From Kondoa malvinella (taxonomy: Eukaryota; Basidiomycota; Agaricostilbomycetes; Agaricostilbales; Kondoaceae), in contig BCIM01000001.1 of the NCBI GenBank assembly GCA_039545315.1, positions 2,079,783 through 2,143,782 of the forward strand: a DNA stretch of 64,000 nucleotides. Reading direction: 5' to 3'. Both the position numbers and the translations under genes were made by a program. Shown here piece after piece: positions 44,422-56,241 of this stretch (positions within the stretch are counted from its first letter, which is position 1; every line of letters starts with the position of its first letter). Under the pieces are notes generated by a model, which ran no database searches, was not told where the DNA came from, and was given only the letters and a program-made list of their open reading frames with translations.

Positions 44422-45562
44422 TCAGAAGCAACCTCCACCGCACTTGCTACTCTCGGTCTGGAAGTGCTGGCTGGAACGCTTCATCGACCTGTCGCCGTAG
44501 GACACACCACCTGTCCGATCTGGATCTATCGAACCATTCTCTAATGCAGTGAGGATCGTCCGTGCGACCTGTGAGCGGGAAATGTCAGCAAACACGCGAT
44601 TCCTCAGCGTGGTCATTCTCACTAGGTGAAAAGGCTGGCTGATGTTCTCTCCTGTGAGCGACGAGCATTCTCTGTTCATACTTCAGCTCTTTCTTCCCGA
44701 TAAGGATGATTACTCACACAAACATCAAGTTGTTCTGCTTCGAAAACAGCTCGCCCTCTTCCCACGATACTTCTCGCTCCTCTTCCTTGTCCAGCATATT
44801 CCCAACAAGTATAGCGACCAGATCCGGGCTACCTAATGCTCTTGCGTCGGCTAGCCATGCTGATAGCGAGTCAAAGGTGGATCGGCGGGTGATGTCGTAG
44901 CATATGAGCTGCACAATACCGCATGGTAATTAGACACGAAGGCATGAAGCGATCAACGGATGACATACTGCTCCGATAGCGCTTCGATAGTAATTCCTCG
45001 TGACCTAAGTTATACCTCAGCATCTTCTTGTATGATTCAGACGGTAGCTTACTGCTCGAAATCGTTCTTGACCTGCTGTATCCCAACATCTGCAAAGCCA
45101 AGTAGTTTAATAAGGCTGTACAGCCTGATCGATAGCATCTCAAAGCTCACTGTAGCTTCAAAGTCTTTGTAGGAGGCCGCGATAGCGAAGCCGACCGCTT
45201 CCGCCTCGCTGAAGGTGGTGGTAAAGTGGAAGGCAAGCGGAGTATAGTCGACGAGAAAGCAACGCCTATCGTCTGATCATAGACCATAAGCGAGATAAGG
45301 ACTCGTGTAATTGCCGACGAACATGAGGTGAATTGCTATTGAACTCGGAGGAGAGGTAATGATGAAGCAGACATGTCTTGCCTACGCCGGATTCGCCGAT
45401 AAGGATAATCTTCAGCAGATAGTCCTGCTCTACAATCAGTACCGGCTCAATTCGAGACTCAGGGGACTTGCATAGGTTTCTAATAGTTCCTGTATGATCT
45501 GTCAGCGTAGATTTAGCGTTCATGAAGTGACTTACCTGCTCATCGATATAAGGAGAAGGCAT
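44422..45562 (-). CDS. YPT4: Rab4/Ypt4-type small GTPase
   Basis: Many small exons. G1 is GESGVGKTC, followed by HTIGVAFSS. G3 is WDTAGQERFRA, then VTRNYYRSAIGA, VLLVYDITRRSTFDSLSAWL and SSLTGENI (G5). The end VARTILTALENGSIDPDR...VSYGDRS closely matches the Rab4 C terminus (ARTILNKIESGELDPER...IQYGD). Rab4 controls recycling from early endosomes. Odd points: G4 reads VGNMLD where NKxD is expected; about 25 extra basic residues (LPPPSARRKRSASLSRPPTK) lie between the switch I strand and WDTAGQ; and the C terminus is KCGGGCF rather than CxC or CC. Confidence 0.85.
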
Positions 45563-45911
45563 AATTTGCCTAGCCTAGCTACACAATTTTCGATAGCGGT
45601 TTAAAGAGCAGCTCGATACGGTCTTGTAAGCTGCCAGTATTTTGACACGCGGGCCTTCTTAGATTCCAAGCGAGATATGCGTCGAATCAATGGAATTTGT
45701 GATATTGCTGTCGCTGTGCTGTAGTGCGCGACCTCTGTCTCTCTCTGAATAGAGCAGAAGAGGCTTTCGTCTGTCTCTTGAGGACTTTGGAGCCTGCAGT
45801 GTTAAATGACTTGGCCGTCCTCACGCGACCTTTGTTGTTTTTGATTGAGTCGCCTTTCCCCCTTCCTTGTTCTCCTACAGCGACGAGCTGCGCACAATCG
45901 AAGCTCACAAC

Positions 45912-47700
45912 ATGCCCTCGACTCAAGACAAGGACCGTGATGCCTTCTTTGACCTCGCAAATCGCAGCAAGGGCAGCAGCAAGACTCTGAGCGATTTCAT
46001 GCGCGAGGATCTGGACGAAGGCCCTCCCAAGAAAAAGCGCAAGACTGTCCTTGCTCCAGTCAGCAGCAGCAGCAGTGACCTGGGCTTTGAAATCCTCGAA
46101 GATAATGCTCGGTTACCTGACTCTCAGGGAGGAGACCTGTCCTTTTCCTTGGAAGATCTCGCACGCGAAGCTCGAATCAAGAAAGGTCTCTCTGTCCTGT
46201 CTGAAAGAAAGGCGGCTTCGGAAGAAGAAATTGATGAGTTGGAAAGTAGTGATATCGAGATTGAGGAGCCTGCGGAGTCGGACAAAGCAGGTATGCTCTT
46301 CCCTTCATTCAAACTAGTTCAAGCTCATCATGCATGTAGCATCTCCGAAGCGAGATCGCAAGGCAGTCGAACATGATGCAGGCGAAATTCCCCATGCTCT
46401 GCTTAACATTCGCAAGCATCTCGGCCGCAAAAAGCAGAAATCAGCACCGAAAGAGCATCAATTAGCATCCTTCAGTCGCACATCGTCTACAAGCAAGGCT
46501 GTGCAGAAGCCTCAAGCTAACAAGGCCTCCTCACCTCCGATTGATGACGATGAACTCCCACCGCCGCTTTTCTACAGTCCGCCGCGCCCGCCTTCTCCTC
46601 CAATTGACATTCCTGCTATTGAGCGAGTCGATCTCAAGAACAATAGCGATTCCGCAAAAGGCTTCAGTACCCCTTCTTCCCACGCGACCGTCCGCTCTTC
46701 CTCCGTCGAACAACAAGCTCCTCTACCTCAATTTGGAAATCCCAACCCATACAAGGTCGACTTAGTCAAAGCCAAAGAAGCCGTACCTAATGCATCAGCA
46801 AAGGAAATCGGTCCCGTCAAAGCAGTCGCTCGAACCAAATTTCAGCCCAAACAAGTACCCGTTGCCTCGACATCCAAATTGCCCTCTGTCTCTACTTCGA
46901 CCAGCAAAGTAGCTATTACCAAATCAAAACCTCTGAACCCATCGTCCTTCCCTACCACTTCGAAATGGTTTTCTCCTCAACCGAGCAAAACACCAGCGAC
47001 CGCACCCAAATCAAAGTCAAAATCACCTGTGAAGCCTGGCACACAGACGACGCTTCCTTTCGGGCATTCTCAAGCATCGACTTCTACTAAAGCCTCGAAA
47101 GCTACTCAAGGCCAAGCAAAAGGGAAACAACAGAAATTGAGCGCAGAGCAGGAAGAAGAGAATCATCTATTGGCTGAATTGGCATTCTCAAGTGATATTG
47201 AAATACAACCGCCTAAGCCCAAGAAGAAGCAGAATGAGGGTAATGGAAAGAAGAGGGAAGTCGAGCCAATGAGGGAAGAGCCCAAAAAGAAGAAGCAGAA
47301 GATGGAAGTGCTGCAGATCCCTTCTGATGATGAGGATGAAGAGAGAGAATTTGATGATGAACCGCTGACTGGTCCTGGTTTTCTCGGTGCGCTAGATCGG
47401 AAGCAGCAGGACATTTGTGAGTTGCTCTACTCTGACATTGAATCGAGGCTGAACCTCAATAGTCAAAAGATTGGCTGGAATGGGCGGAGCTGCTGTTGAT
47501 AATGAAGAGGAGGAAGACGAAGGAGACGGTGGATGGGGCTTTCATGTGAGTCGTTGGGCTGGTCAGATGAATGGAGCTGACATTTCTGCCAGATCGCGCC
47601 AAACACTGCTCAACCGAAACCTGGAAGAGGCGGAAAGGTTTCCAGAGGTGGATATAGAGGCAGAGGGCGTGGAAAGGCTAGAGGTCGTAGAGGCAGATGA
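45912..47700 (+). CDS. Disordered nuclear-type protein with RGG tail
   Basis: Starts MPSTQDKDRDAFFDLANRSK. It has an SV40-like basic signal (PPKKKRKT) near residue 38, acidic patches, long Ser/Pro/Lys stretches, and KPGTQTTLPFGH, a partial PIP-like motif. Introns: about 46291-46338, then GTGAGT at 47416 to CAATAG at 47461, and GTGAGT to GCCAG at 47591. The last two restore a frame with EEEEDEGDGGWGFH and the R/G-rich end GGYRGRGRGKARGRRGR. About 560 residues. No family is recognised; nuclear location and nucleic-acid binding are inferred. Confidence 0.6.
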
Positions 47701-47907
47701 TTTGGCCTCTTCTGTCTGGCCCAAGTCCACGTTGCTGGCTGTAAGATTGGAGCATGGTGTATTTGGAATCCTTCTGAGCATTGTAGAACCGTATCGAGTC
47801 ACCTCTACCCTTCATTTACCCCGCGTTGGCCACTTTAGACTCCGCTTGACTCACTGCGGCCATATAGAATCCAAGTAGAGCTGCTTGCAAGTACAACCAA
47901 CAGCAAT

Positions 47908-50404
47908 ATGACCACCTTCTTGGATTTTCAGAAGGAAGTCGAAGCGAGATCGCAACGCAAACAGCAAGAGCAGATTCCCATCTCCGCGTCCATATCCAAG
48001 CTTCAAGTCGCTCCAGGCCCGCCTTTGAAGGATCTAGAGCAAAGTGACACACGAGACCTGCGCAGTCGCTTATTAGAGCCTCGAGAATCGTCTGCGCTTG
48101 TCCAACATCTTCAAACACGGTTATCGCGGAATCGAGAGCTGCTGCTACGCTTGTCTTACCCTGGTAACCTTGCGTCGCATCACTGGGACAATCTCTTCGA
48201 TCCAGAAGATCAGGTGCTCAAGAATGAAGAGTGGAAATTAACACAAGATCAAACAGATCTCATATTACAAACGCTCAATACTGCTGCTTCCGAGATTGGC
48301 GCACAGGCGGGTATCGTCTACTCTCCTTTGATACATCATCGCGCTCCATCAATACCTTTGAAACCTGGCCAATCGCCTGATGATGACGCCGAGAGGAATG
48401 AAAGCTCGGTAGACGATTTATGGAGCGCCAAAGGCTTGAGGGTCTTTATTCGCTCGGTACCTCAGGATGCGTCAGATGCTCAAGAAGTAGGTCGCTATCA
48501 CATTGTGGTGGGTTCAAACTGATCAGGGCCAGCTACGAGTCGCCGTAACAGGAAATGTCGATTCGGGCAAATCTACGTTACTCGGAGTGCTCGTTCGCGG
48601 ACATCTGGATGATGGAAGAGGAAGAGCTCGAGTGGCTTTGTTCAGGCATCAGCATGAGATCGAGACGGGTCGGACATCTTCCGTTGGGTTGGAGATTTTA
48701 GGCTTTGACGCGAGCTCTAAGATCGTCACTCCGGATCTGACCAATCACGAGCATGGCATAAGGTAGCTCATCTTCAAACTTAATTACGCTTCGGCTGAAT
48801 ATCTTCTAGGCGGCAGCAAGTATCCTGGGAGCAAATTAGCGCAAGGGCGGCCAAGATAGCGTCTTTCATTGATCTGGCTGGTCATGGTCAGTAAATCTCC
48901 TAGACTGGTCCGCGTTGTGCTAACTCTGGATTGTTACCAGAGCGTTATTTCAAAACCACCGTCTTCGGTTTAACTGGACATTCGGCGGACTATGTCATCC
49001 TAGTTATCGGGTCTAATGCCGGCTTGTAAGTCTCTATATTCATGAGCGTGCATTTCTTACCGGGAACTTGGGCAGGATTGGCATGTCGAAAGAGCATCTG
49101 GCCGTTGCGCTAGCGTTATCTGTGCCTGTGATCTGTGTGATTACAAAGACCGGTGCGCTTGCATCGTCTTCAAGACACATCAGCTCATTTCGATGGTCTA
49201 GACATGACACCGCTGAACATCCAGCAGCAAACACGGAAACAGCTTGTCAAGATTCTGAAATCCCCTGGTAAGCCCTCGAGCAGGCGTATCTTGCTATCAG
49301 CTAATATTCTATCAGGATGTCGGAAGAATCCCGTCTATGTCAAAGATAATGGTATGGCAGTCGAGTTGGCGCAAAACATCAGAGAAAAGAACATGCGCCT
49401 TACTCCAATCTTCGAAGTATCCAACGTCGAAGGTCGAGGACTGGACGAGCTGCGATGCTTCTTGAACTGCTTGCCTGCGCCCGGAGAGGAGCGATACTTG
49501 ATCGAAGGGCAGAACTTTGAGTTCTCAATGTAAGTCTTCTTCAATCAAGTAGGGAATGTTTGCTCACTCATTGCTAGATCGGAGTGCTTCTCTGTGCCTT
49601 TCACTGGTGCAGTATGTTCTGGAGTGGTCGAGGCAGGCACCGTCAAGATCGGGGACAAGTAAGTCTAACGGGCGCATTATGCAAGCACCGAGCTAAGAAG
49701 TTTGCAGCGTCATGATCGGACCCGATTCGGTCGGTCAATGGATCTCAACACAAGTCAAGAGCATACAACGCAAGCGAGTGCCAGTATCGCATGCTGATGC
49801 TGGTCAATCTGTTTCTTTCGCTTTGAAGCGTATCAAGCGAAACCAGATGCGTAAAGGCATGCTTCTTGTCGGAGTTAATCAGCCTACTCCCAAGTCTGTG
49901 CGGAGATTCGAGGCTACTGTTCTGGTGCTCTACCATAGTCAGTTGAACGCTTTTGCCCAAACTACCGCTGATTGTCGTCACTGTAGACACAACGATAGCG
50001 AACAAGTAAGTACTCAAGACAGCCGTTCTACACAGCTGATCAATGTTATAGCTACCAATCAATGCTTCACGTATCTGCGATAAGGCAAACAGTCAGGATC
50101 GTCGAGGTGCGTTCAATGTTGCTTTAGGTAATACTTGCTCAATACCTGCACAGATCATCGACAAAAAGGTCCTACGAACAGGAGACAAGGCTACTGTCTT
50201 GTTTGAATTCATTTCGCAGCCCGAAGCTGTGCGAGAGGTACGCGTTCTCATTCTTTCGCTGGATGTTGCTCAATGGCAAATCTCTCTCAGGGTCAAAAGA
50301 TTCTTTTTCGCGAAGGCAAGACGAAAGGCTGTGAGTGCTCTGTAAGCCAGTATCGCGTCTGCTGACTATCGATCACAGTGGGTGCAATCACAAAGATCTA
50401 CTAA
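47908..50404 (+). CDS. GTPBP1/GTPBP2-like translational GTPase
   Basis: Starts [18 protein letters not shown]. After an N-terminal extension the G domain has [18 protein letters not shown] (G1), [20 protein letters not shown] (switch I), [20 protein letters not shown] (G3), [20 protein letters not shown], and VITKT near G4, then [19 protein letters not shown]. Later barrels include [20 protein letters not shown] and [11 protein letters not shown]; the end is LGAITKIY. This matches GTPBP1, a relative of EF-1A linked to mRNA decay and ribosome rescue in animals. The intron after VITKT is 22 or 31 bases; only the 22-base reading keeps the Asp of TKxD. About ten introns. Confidence 0.87.
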
Positions 50405-50576
50405 ACGCGAGCGACCCTCGCTTTGTCTATCGGATGTATCACTATTTGTGCTGTTGTGCTACTACTCGTTGTACTGTGCATGTATTGCGATCACTATCGG
50501 AGATTTGCCATGAAGTTTTGGACGCGCTTGGAGTTGTTCAAAACAACGGCCCCGAAACGACTTGGACAAGACAGTC

Positions 50577-53500
50577 ATGGCAGACGTAGAGATGGCCAAT
50601 GAGCCTATTGCGCCTGTAGAAGAGCCGATGCTGCCTGAAACGACTGCGTAAGAATACAGCACTTCTGTTGTTGCCCAAATCTGAGACGAGAACACAGTCC
50701 TTTGATAGCTGCAGCCGCTGCAGCCGATACCGTAGAAGAGGCAGCATTGCTCAAGCAAGCTCAGCAGCAACCAACCGTCCTGGCAGAGGATGTGAATATG
50801 GCAGAGATGCCCGAAACGTTGAACGCTCAAAAGGCCGGCTCTGTCAAGCCTGAGCAGCAAGCCGCTATGCTTGAAGATACTCGCGAAGCTACTCCTGCCA
50901 ACATACAGACCGCTACCAGTTCTTCTGCGCTGCCGGAAGCCTCTGCGGACGATGATCTCCTTAGGTAGGTATTTCCGTCCTGTGCTGTCTGAGATCGCTG
51001 AGTCTGTTGCAGCGACATTCTACTTGATCGTATTCGTTTCCCTGCGGGCGACAAAAGAACGCGCAAGATTAACCTTGGCTATCAGCGAGTCGTGTGTTTA
51101 TTTGCGCTTGCTCTTTTGCCAGATGTAACACTTGTGTTCAGGAAATGGATATGGCTCCCATCTTCATCATTCTCCGAAACGTATGTCTGCTGTGCTTTCT
51201 ATGAATATCGAGCTAACACTCACCCGATCAAGTTGGCTCGTCGCCAAAACTCTCGCCCAAACAAGCGCATTGCGGCTATGAACAAGGCTGTAGAAGACTT
51301 CAAAGCGTATGTCACTATCACTCTGCAAACACAGTGCCTGATTGCCTGTAGTCTGTCCGTCTACGAGGAACACATTTCAAGTTTCAGAGGGCCGGAACAG
51401 CCGAAGCGTCTTCAAGCTTTGGAAGTGTACGTTGCGCTCAAAGCCCGTGTGTTCTCTCTGACAGCTACAACAGCCATCTTCGCCGCTACCTGGAGACTTA
51501 CCTTCCCAACAGGGGCTTCAATTACGTCCTCACTTGTCAATACAACTCAAAGAGCCCGAAGGAGGCTGCGCGTAAAGCTGAAGAAGGCAAAACGAGTAAC
51601 AGCATGCCTGTTGCACCTTCCGTAGAACAGCCAGTAGCTTCTACTAGCACTTTGCCGCTCCCAGCAGTTTCGGTTCTCGCGGCAGAAGAGCAAGCTCAGC
51701 TGTCGACTTCTACTTCCAGTCATTCGTCCCAAACCAGCGAACTAGGACTGCAAGCTTCTGTTCTTGGATCTCATGCGCCTTCTAGCCTGGCCTCGGAAGA
51801 AATCCCGCCAGCTGTGAATGTATCTGATGAAGCAGACAAGATGCCCACGGCTGCTTCGAGCTATCCCATATTTACAATAGATGTCTCCATGTCCACTCCA
51901 GCAGATGATCTGGCCGATCAGACAGCCGATTCTGAAAGCGCCATCGCGAATCAACTTCTTGCCAGTATGCCTGCCTTGGAGCGACCACTCAGCCGCGTCT
52001 CTGAAGCCGAGTCCGCTTTGTCCGATATCTCCCAAGAGCCAACACCGGTAGTCGAAAGTCCACCAGAAGAACCTCTCGACGAGAAATTCGAAAATGATTC
52101 GCCATTGCTAGATCTCGCTATCAAAGCAACAAGGATCTTTCAAGTTGGCGAAGTCATTCCAAGCCTCAAAGGAACCTTGGCCGATCTCACCGCTAAGCAG
52201 GACGATGACCTGCGCCAAGATGTGAACGGCATGCAAAGCGACTTCAGTGTTTTGTATAACCCAACTCGCAAAGTCTTCCAGCTCCTACTTGGCCCTGCCC
52301 GCTTCTGCAATGTATGTCGATCTATGCCAGCTGAAACATGGACTGACCGCCTTGATTCATAGCATGATTGCGAAGCTAACGTCATTATGGTTCGGAAAGG
52401 CACCAGTATCTGCTTCAAGGTCATCAAAAAGGTCCTTCCTGGTGATGTATGTTTCGTGTCAGCGTGTTGACCTAGCTGACACCCCACGTTAGGAAATCTG
52501 CTCTTTCTACGGCGACGATTACTTTGACGACCAAAACATCAATTGCATGTGCGCTACCTGTGAGAGGCTGAAGAGAGGTGTCTTTACGATCCCGGGTCAA
52601 GAGAGGCGACGTAAATCGACATTCAAGGAAGCACCTCTGGACGGAGTCAAACGCACTCGCAAACAATCTGAGAAACACCTAGAAGAGACCCGCGAGCCTT
52701 TACGGCATCTGGCACCTGATCCGCGCTTTGACATGGAAGAACCTCAACCGGATAGCGAGATTGAATCTGACGAAGAAGACGGCTCCGACGAGGATGAAGC
52801 TGTGTTTGATGTCAAGCTTGTGCGAGTGCGGCCAAAGCCAGCCGAAAAGAGTGAGTGTACGAATGGTCTCATCCGATCGTCGCTGATGTGTGCCTTGCAG
52901 CGTGGGCTTTTGCGCCGACGAATATCATTGTAGACAAGTTCAAACTTGATGAAACCCGCTCTGGTACTCGAAGTGGCCGAAAGATTCGCCAGACGGATAC
53001 AGACGAACTCACTCCCTACCAGCAAGAGTTGCGAAGAAAAATGTTCGACAGCACAGGTGCTGCAAAGCGCAAAACGAAGCGCAAGCGCGGACCACATGAA
53101 GAAGGAGAAGAAGAAGATTCACCCGAAGAAGAAGTTGTCGTGGTCACGGAGTTCAGCTACATTACGGACAGTGCCAAATTCCATAAGATGACCAATTGGA
53201 AGGCCGGCGAATGGCAGGGTAGAGAGGAGGAGGAGTCCTCGGAAGCCAAGGCCAAGGTCCTGGAGGCAGCTGCAAAGGACAGGCTCGAGCAAGAAGAGCG
53301 CAAAGCTAAGGCAGAGCAAGAGCGTCTGCATGCTTTAGCCAAGAGGGAAGCCAAGCGAGCTGCTGCGAGGGAGAGAGCTTTACTGGCGCCAAAGAGAGAG
53401 AAGAAGGTTAAGGATTCAAATGACAAGCCAAGACCAACGAAAAGAGCAAGGAAATCTCAGCCCAAGGTCAAACTGGAAGATCGCGAAAGCCGCGAGTCAA

Positions 53501-53901
53501 GCTTGTCTTCTCTCGAAGCAACGGAATCCGACATCTCTCCTGAACCGGAAGCCACCACTGCAAATCTTGTTGTCGTCTCGCCGGTAAAGAAAGCGCCAAC
53601 GAAAGCTGCTAGACGTCAGACTCTCGGCGGAGATGAAATGCCAGCCCGAACTGGTCGACAACAACTTTTGCACAACCGTGCCCAATTGTGGATCGATCCG
53701 GATCTACAGAAGTGGGAATACGATCTGGAATATGAAGACGATTACGAAGCGGAGAATCCTAGAACAGGCTTAGTAGTCATGGTCAAGGGCCGCAGGACTA
53801 TGGAGAGGTTGGCAGCTACACATGCCAAGAAGCATCACCCGGTGAGCAGGTCCGCAGAGGCCAGGCAAAGTCCCGCTCGCCGACCAAGGCAGACCATGTG
53901 A
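50577..53901 (+). CDS. SET9: Set9 histone H4-K20 methyltransferase
   Basis: Starts MADVEMANEPIAPVEEPMLP. The N-terminal half has the conserved region DLLSDILLDRIRF and a Ser-rich stretch. The SET core reads FQLLLGPARFCNHDCEANVI, TSICFKVIKKVLPGDEICSF, YGDDYF and the post-SET-like INCMCATCE, as in Suv4-20/Set9 (NHDC and the GDEI-YG steps bind AdoMet). The C-terminal 450 residues are charged and disordered (KKEKKVKDS; RARKSQPKV), ending SPARRPRQTM. In fission yeast Set9 methylates H4K20 for Crb2 recruitment at DNA breaks. The tail is longer than usual. Roughly seven introns. Confidence 0.87.
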
Positions 53902-53996
53902 GAGGGCGCAGTAGATTGGGCGGCGGCATGAATAATTGCTTTGTACGTGGAATTCTAGTTTTTGTAGCATCATTTGCATTCATTTTGGCATCATTT

Positions 53997-56017
53997 TCAC
54001 TCCCCCGCCAAATACTCTACTGACAGTCGCCCAAAAGACCATAGTACACCCATTGAACAATACACGCTTGTCAACAGCAGCGGCAGAAACTCCATGCGTC
54101 CCTTCTGATGTCGGAAGAGCATGTCGTGGCCTATTGAAACGTAGAGCTGCAGCGCGACGAAGCCGCATAGGTAGCCGTTCTCGGTGTATCTCGCTAGTAC
54201 TCCGATAAATGTAGGTGTCGGCCTTGATAGCGCTTCAATTGTGGATCACCTGTGCCAAAGAGACAGCACGTACCTGTACACACTTCGACCAATGTATGTT
54301 GCCGCGAGATAGAGCCACAGTGAAGTGTAGGCGATCTTGAGTAAGGTTTCTGTAGACCAGTTAGACTCTATTATATACCTTTTACGTGACTTGCCATCTG
54401 ACCGAATCAGGAGAGGGAACAGGCCGTGGATTCCAGCAGCAGAAGCAACGAGAAATGCACGATAGTGTTGGTAGTCGTCTGCCGCTACAAGACTATCCAC
54501 TTATTTAGCGAGACTTGGATCAACGAAAACGGAGTCTAGCATACCTCAAAGGCACAAGAAACAGCATGACTGCTTTCTCGTGCACATGCCAACCAAAAAG
54601 GAACGATGCGTAGGCAGAAAGAATCACACTTCTGACAAAGACTGGGTAAGTTGGTTTGCGCCAAACTTTCGTTAAGAAAATCTGCACAAGCTCAGATGAG
54701 GCTTTTGACACTTTTCTCGACAAAGCACGCACGATGTTGATTGCTATCGTTATCGCAAAGCAGGTTCGAGGTGTTACTTGCGGTAGGATAGCCCATGTAG
54801 TGTCGCCGACTAGCCCACGAGAAGTGGAATTGAGCGCTTCACTTGTTACCGGCCAGCCGCGTTTGGATAAATCTACGATCTTATAAGACAACGACTTGTA
54901 CGAGTAAAGGATGCTCACATTGTATCAAAGCCCTATCTAGTGAACTCAGTAGAGCCCATACGTTCGGCGCCCAGTATGCATGATTAAGACCTCGCTGGAA
55001 AGGGAAAAGACGACTGAAGATTTGGCGCAGCTGATCGAAACCACCGGACAGGACGAAAGGGCCGAAAGACAGCACACAGATGCCGACTACCACTGCAGCC
55101 AATCGCGTGAGCTTGTCGAAGCGAATGCTGTCTAGTTTGTGAATCAGATGTGTGGAAGATTTCAGCCCAGCAAGAAGATGTACCTTTCTCCATGCAATGT
55201 GAGCGAAACAAGAATACTATAAATGGCAAAGCAATGTATGCAAATATGTGCTTGAAGTTGAGCAGTACAGCGAAGTAGATTGCGCATTCTATGTATTGCT
55301 CCTAGGAACAAGGCATTAGCTTGAAAAACATAACCGACTGATCCGCCTACTCGTTTAGCGGCCGCTAAGCTTAATAAGAGCAAACCGAAAAGCATGCCAT
55401 TGTACTGAAAGTGTATATGGTCGATGATCAGGAAGCCAGGATGAAAGAAGACAGAGGCAGCAATTGCAAAGGAAGTCGAGAAAGGTTCAGATAGATTGGC
55501 GGAAGTGCATCTGTCAGCCTGTCAGTCACGAAGTAGACGAGCAAACCGATGCGCAACAGACGATAGGCTTCCTGCTACCAAGACGAGCTCGGAAACAATC
55601 ACGCTGCTGCGCTGGAAGACAACAGCTGCCCAAGTGACCGGTCCTTCAGCGGCTATGCTAGGGTCAATAACAGAAGCGACGGTCGAGAGAAACTTTTCAA
55701 AGTAGGCGAAGAACTAGAAGCAGACGTTTGTGCAGGTCGCGGCAAGACTGGAGAGATCTGACCGGAGGATAGTCGAGCGTCCATTGATTCCTGGTGTCGT
55801 AGTACCACTCTCGCAGAGGCACTTCGCGCGTAATCCGTAGCCAGCTGGTACCGTATCCATTCAGCAGGGCTCTTTTACGCGTCTCGAGGCCCTTTACGCA
55901 CTTTCTGTGCACGTCAAAATCGGTCGAGCGATAGGCTGGAAACAGCAAAATCTTGAGCGTTGTAGACAGCGCGGCCAGCCTTGTGCCCATCTTGGTTGCG
56001 GTCGTAGCTGCTGTCAT
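53997..56017 (-). CDS. ALG8: Alg8 alpha-1,3-glucosyltransferase
   Basis: Starts [18 protein letters not shown]. The first exons read [18 protein letters not shown] and [20 protein letters not shown], hallmarks of the ALG6/ALG8 family lumenal loop. [20 protein letters not shown] identifies ALG8 rather than ALG6. Several hydrophobic helices follow (e.g. [19 protein letters not shown]) and the end is [18 protein letters not shown]. Alg8 adds the second glucose to the dolichol-linked oligosaccharide in the ER lumen, before transfer to proteins. Exon order from 56.0 to 54.0 kb agrees with the family. Tail-to-tail with SET9, about 95 bases apart. Confidence 0.9.
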
Positions 56018-56241
56018 CGCATTCTAGTCCATCGCCGGTCGTGTAAAGTGTTGAACAACTCAGTGAGCTGCAGGTCACGTCGGCAGCCAAATGAGAAGAG
56101 ATGCGCGTTGGAGTCCTGTCGCAAGCTATCTACATAGGCCGTGCACAGTACAAAGGCGTTTGCCTTCCCTTCGAGTGAGATGCTTTAACGCCGACGCATC
56201 TACTGCTCGAACAGACTCAGCCGGGAACAGCACGCGGCAGT

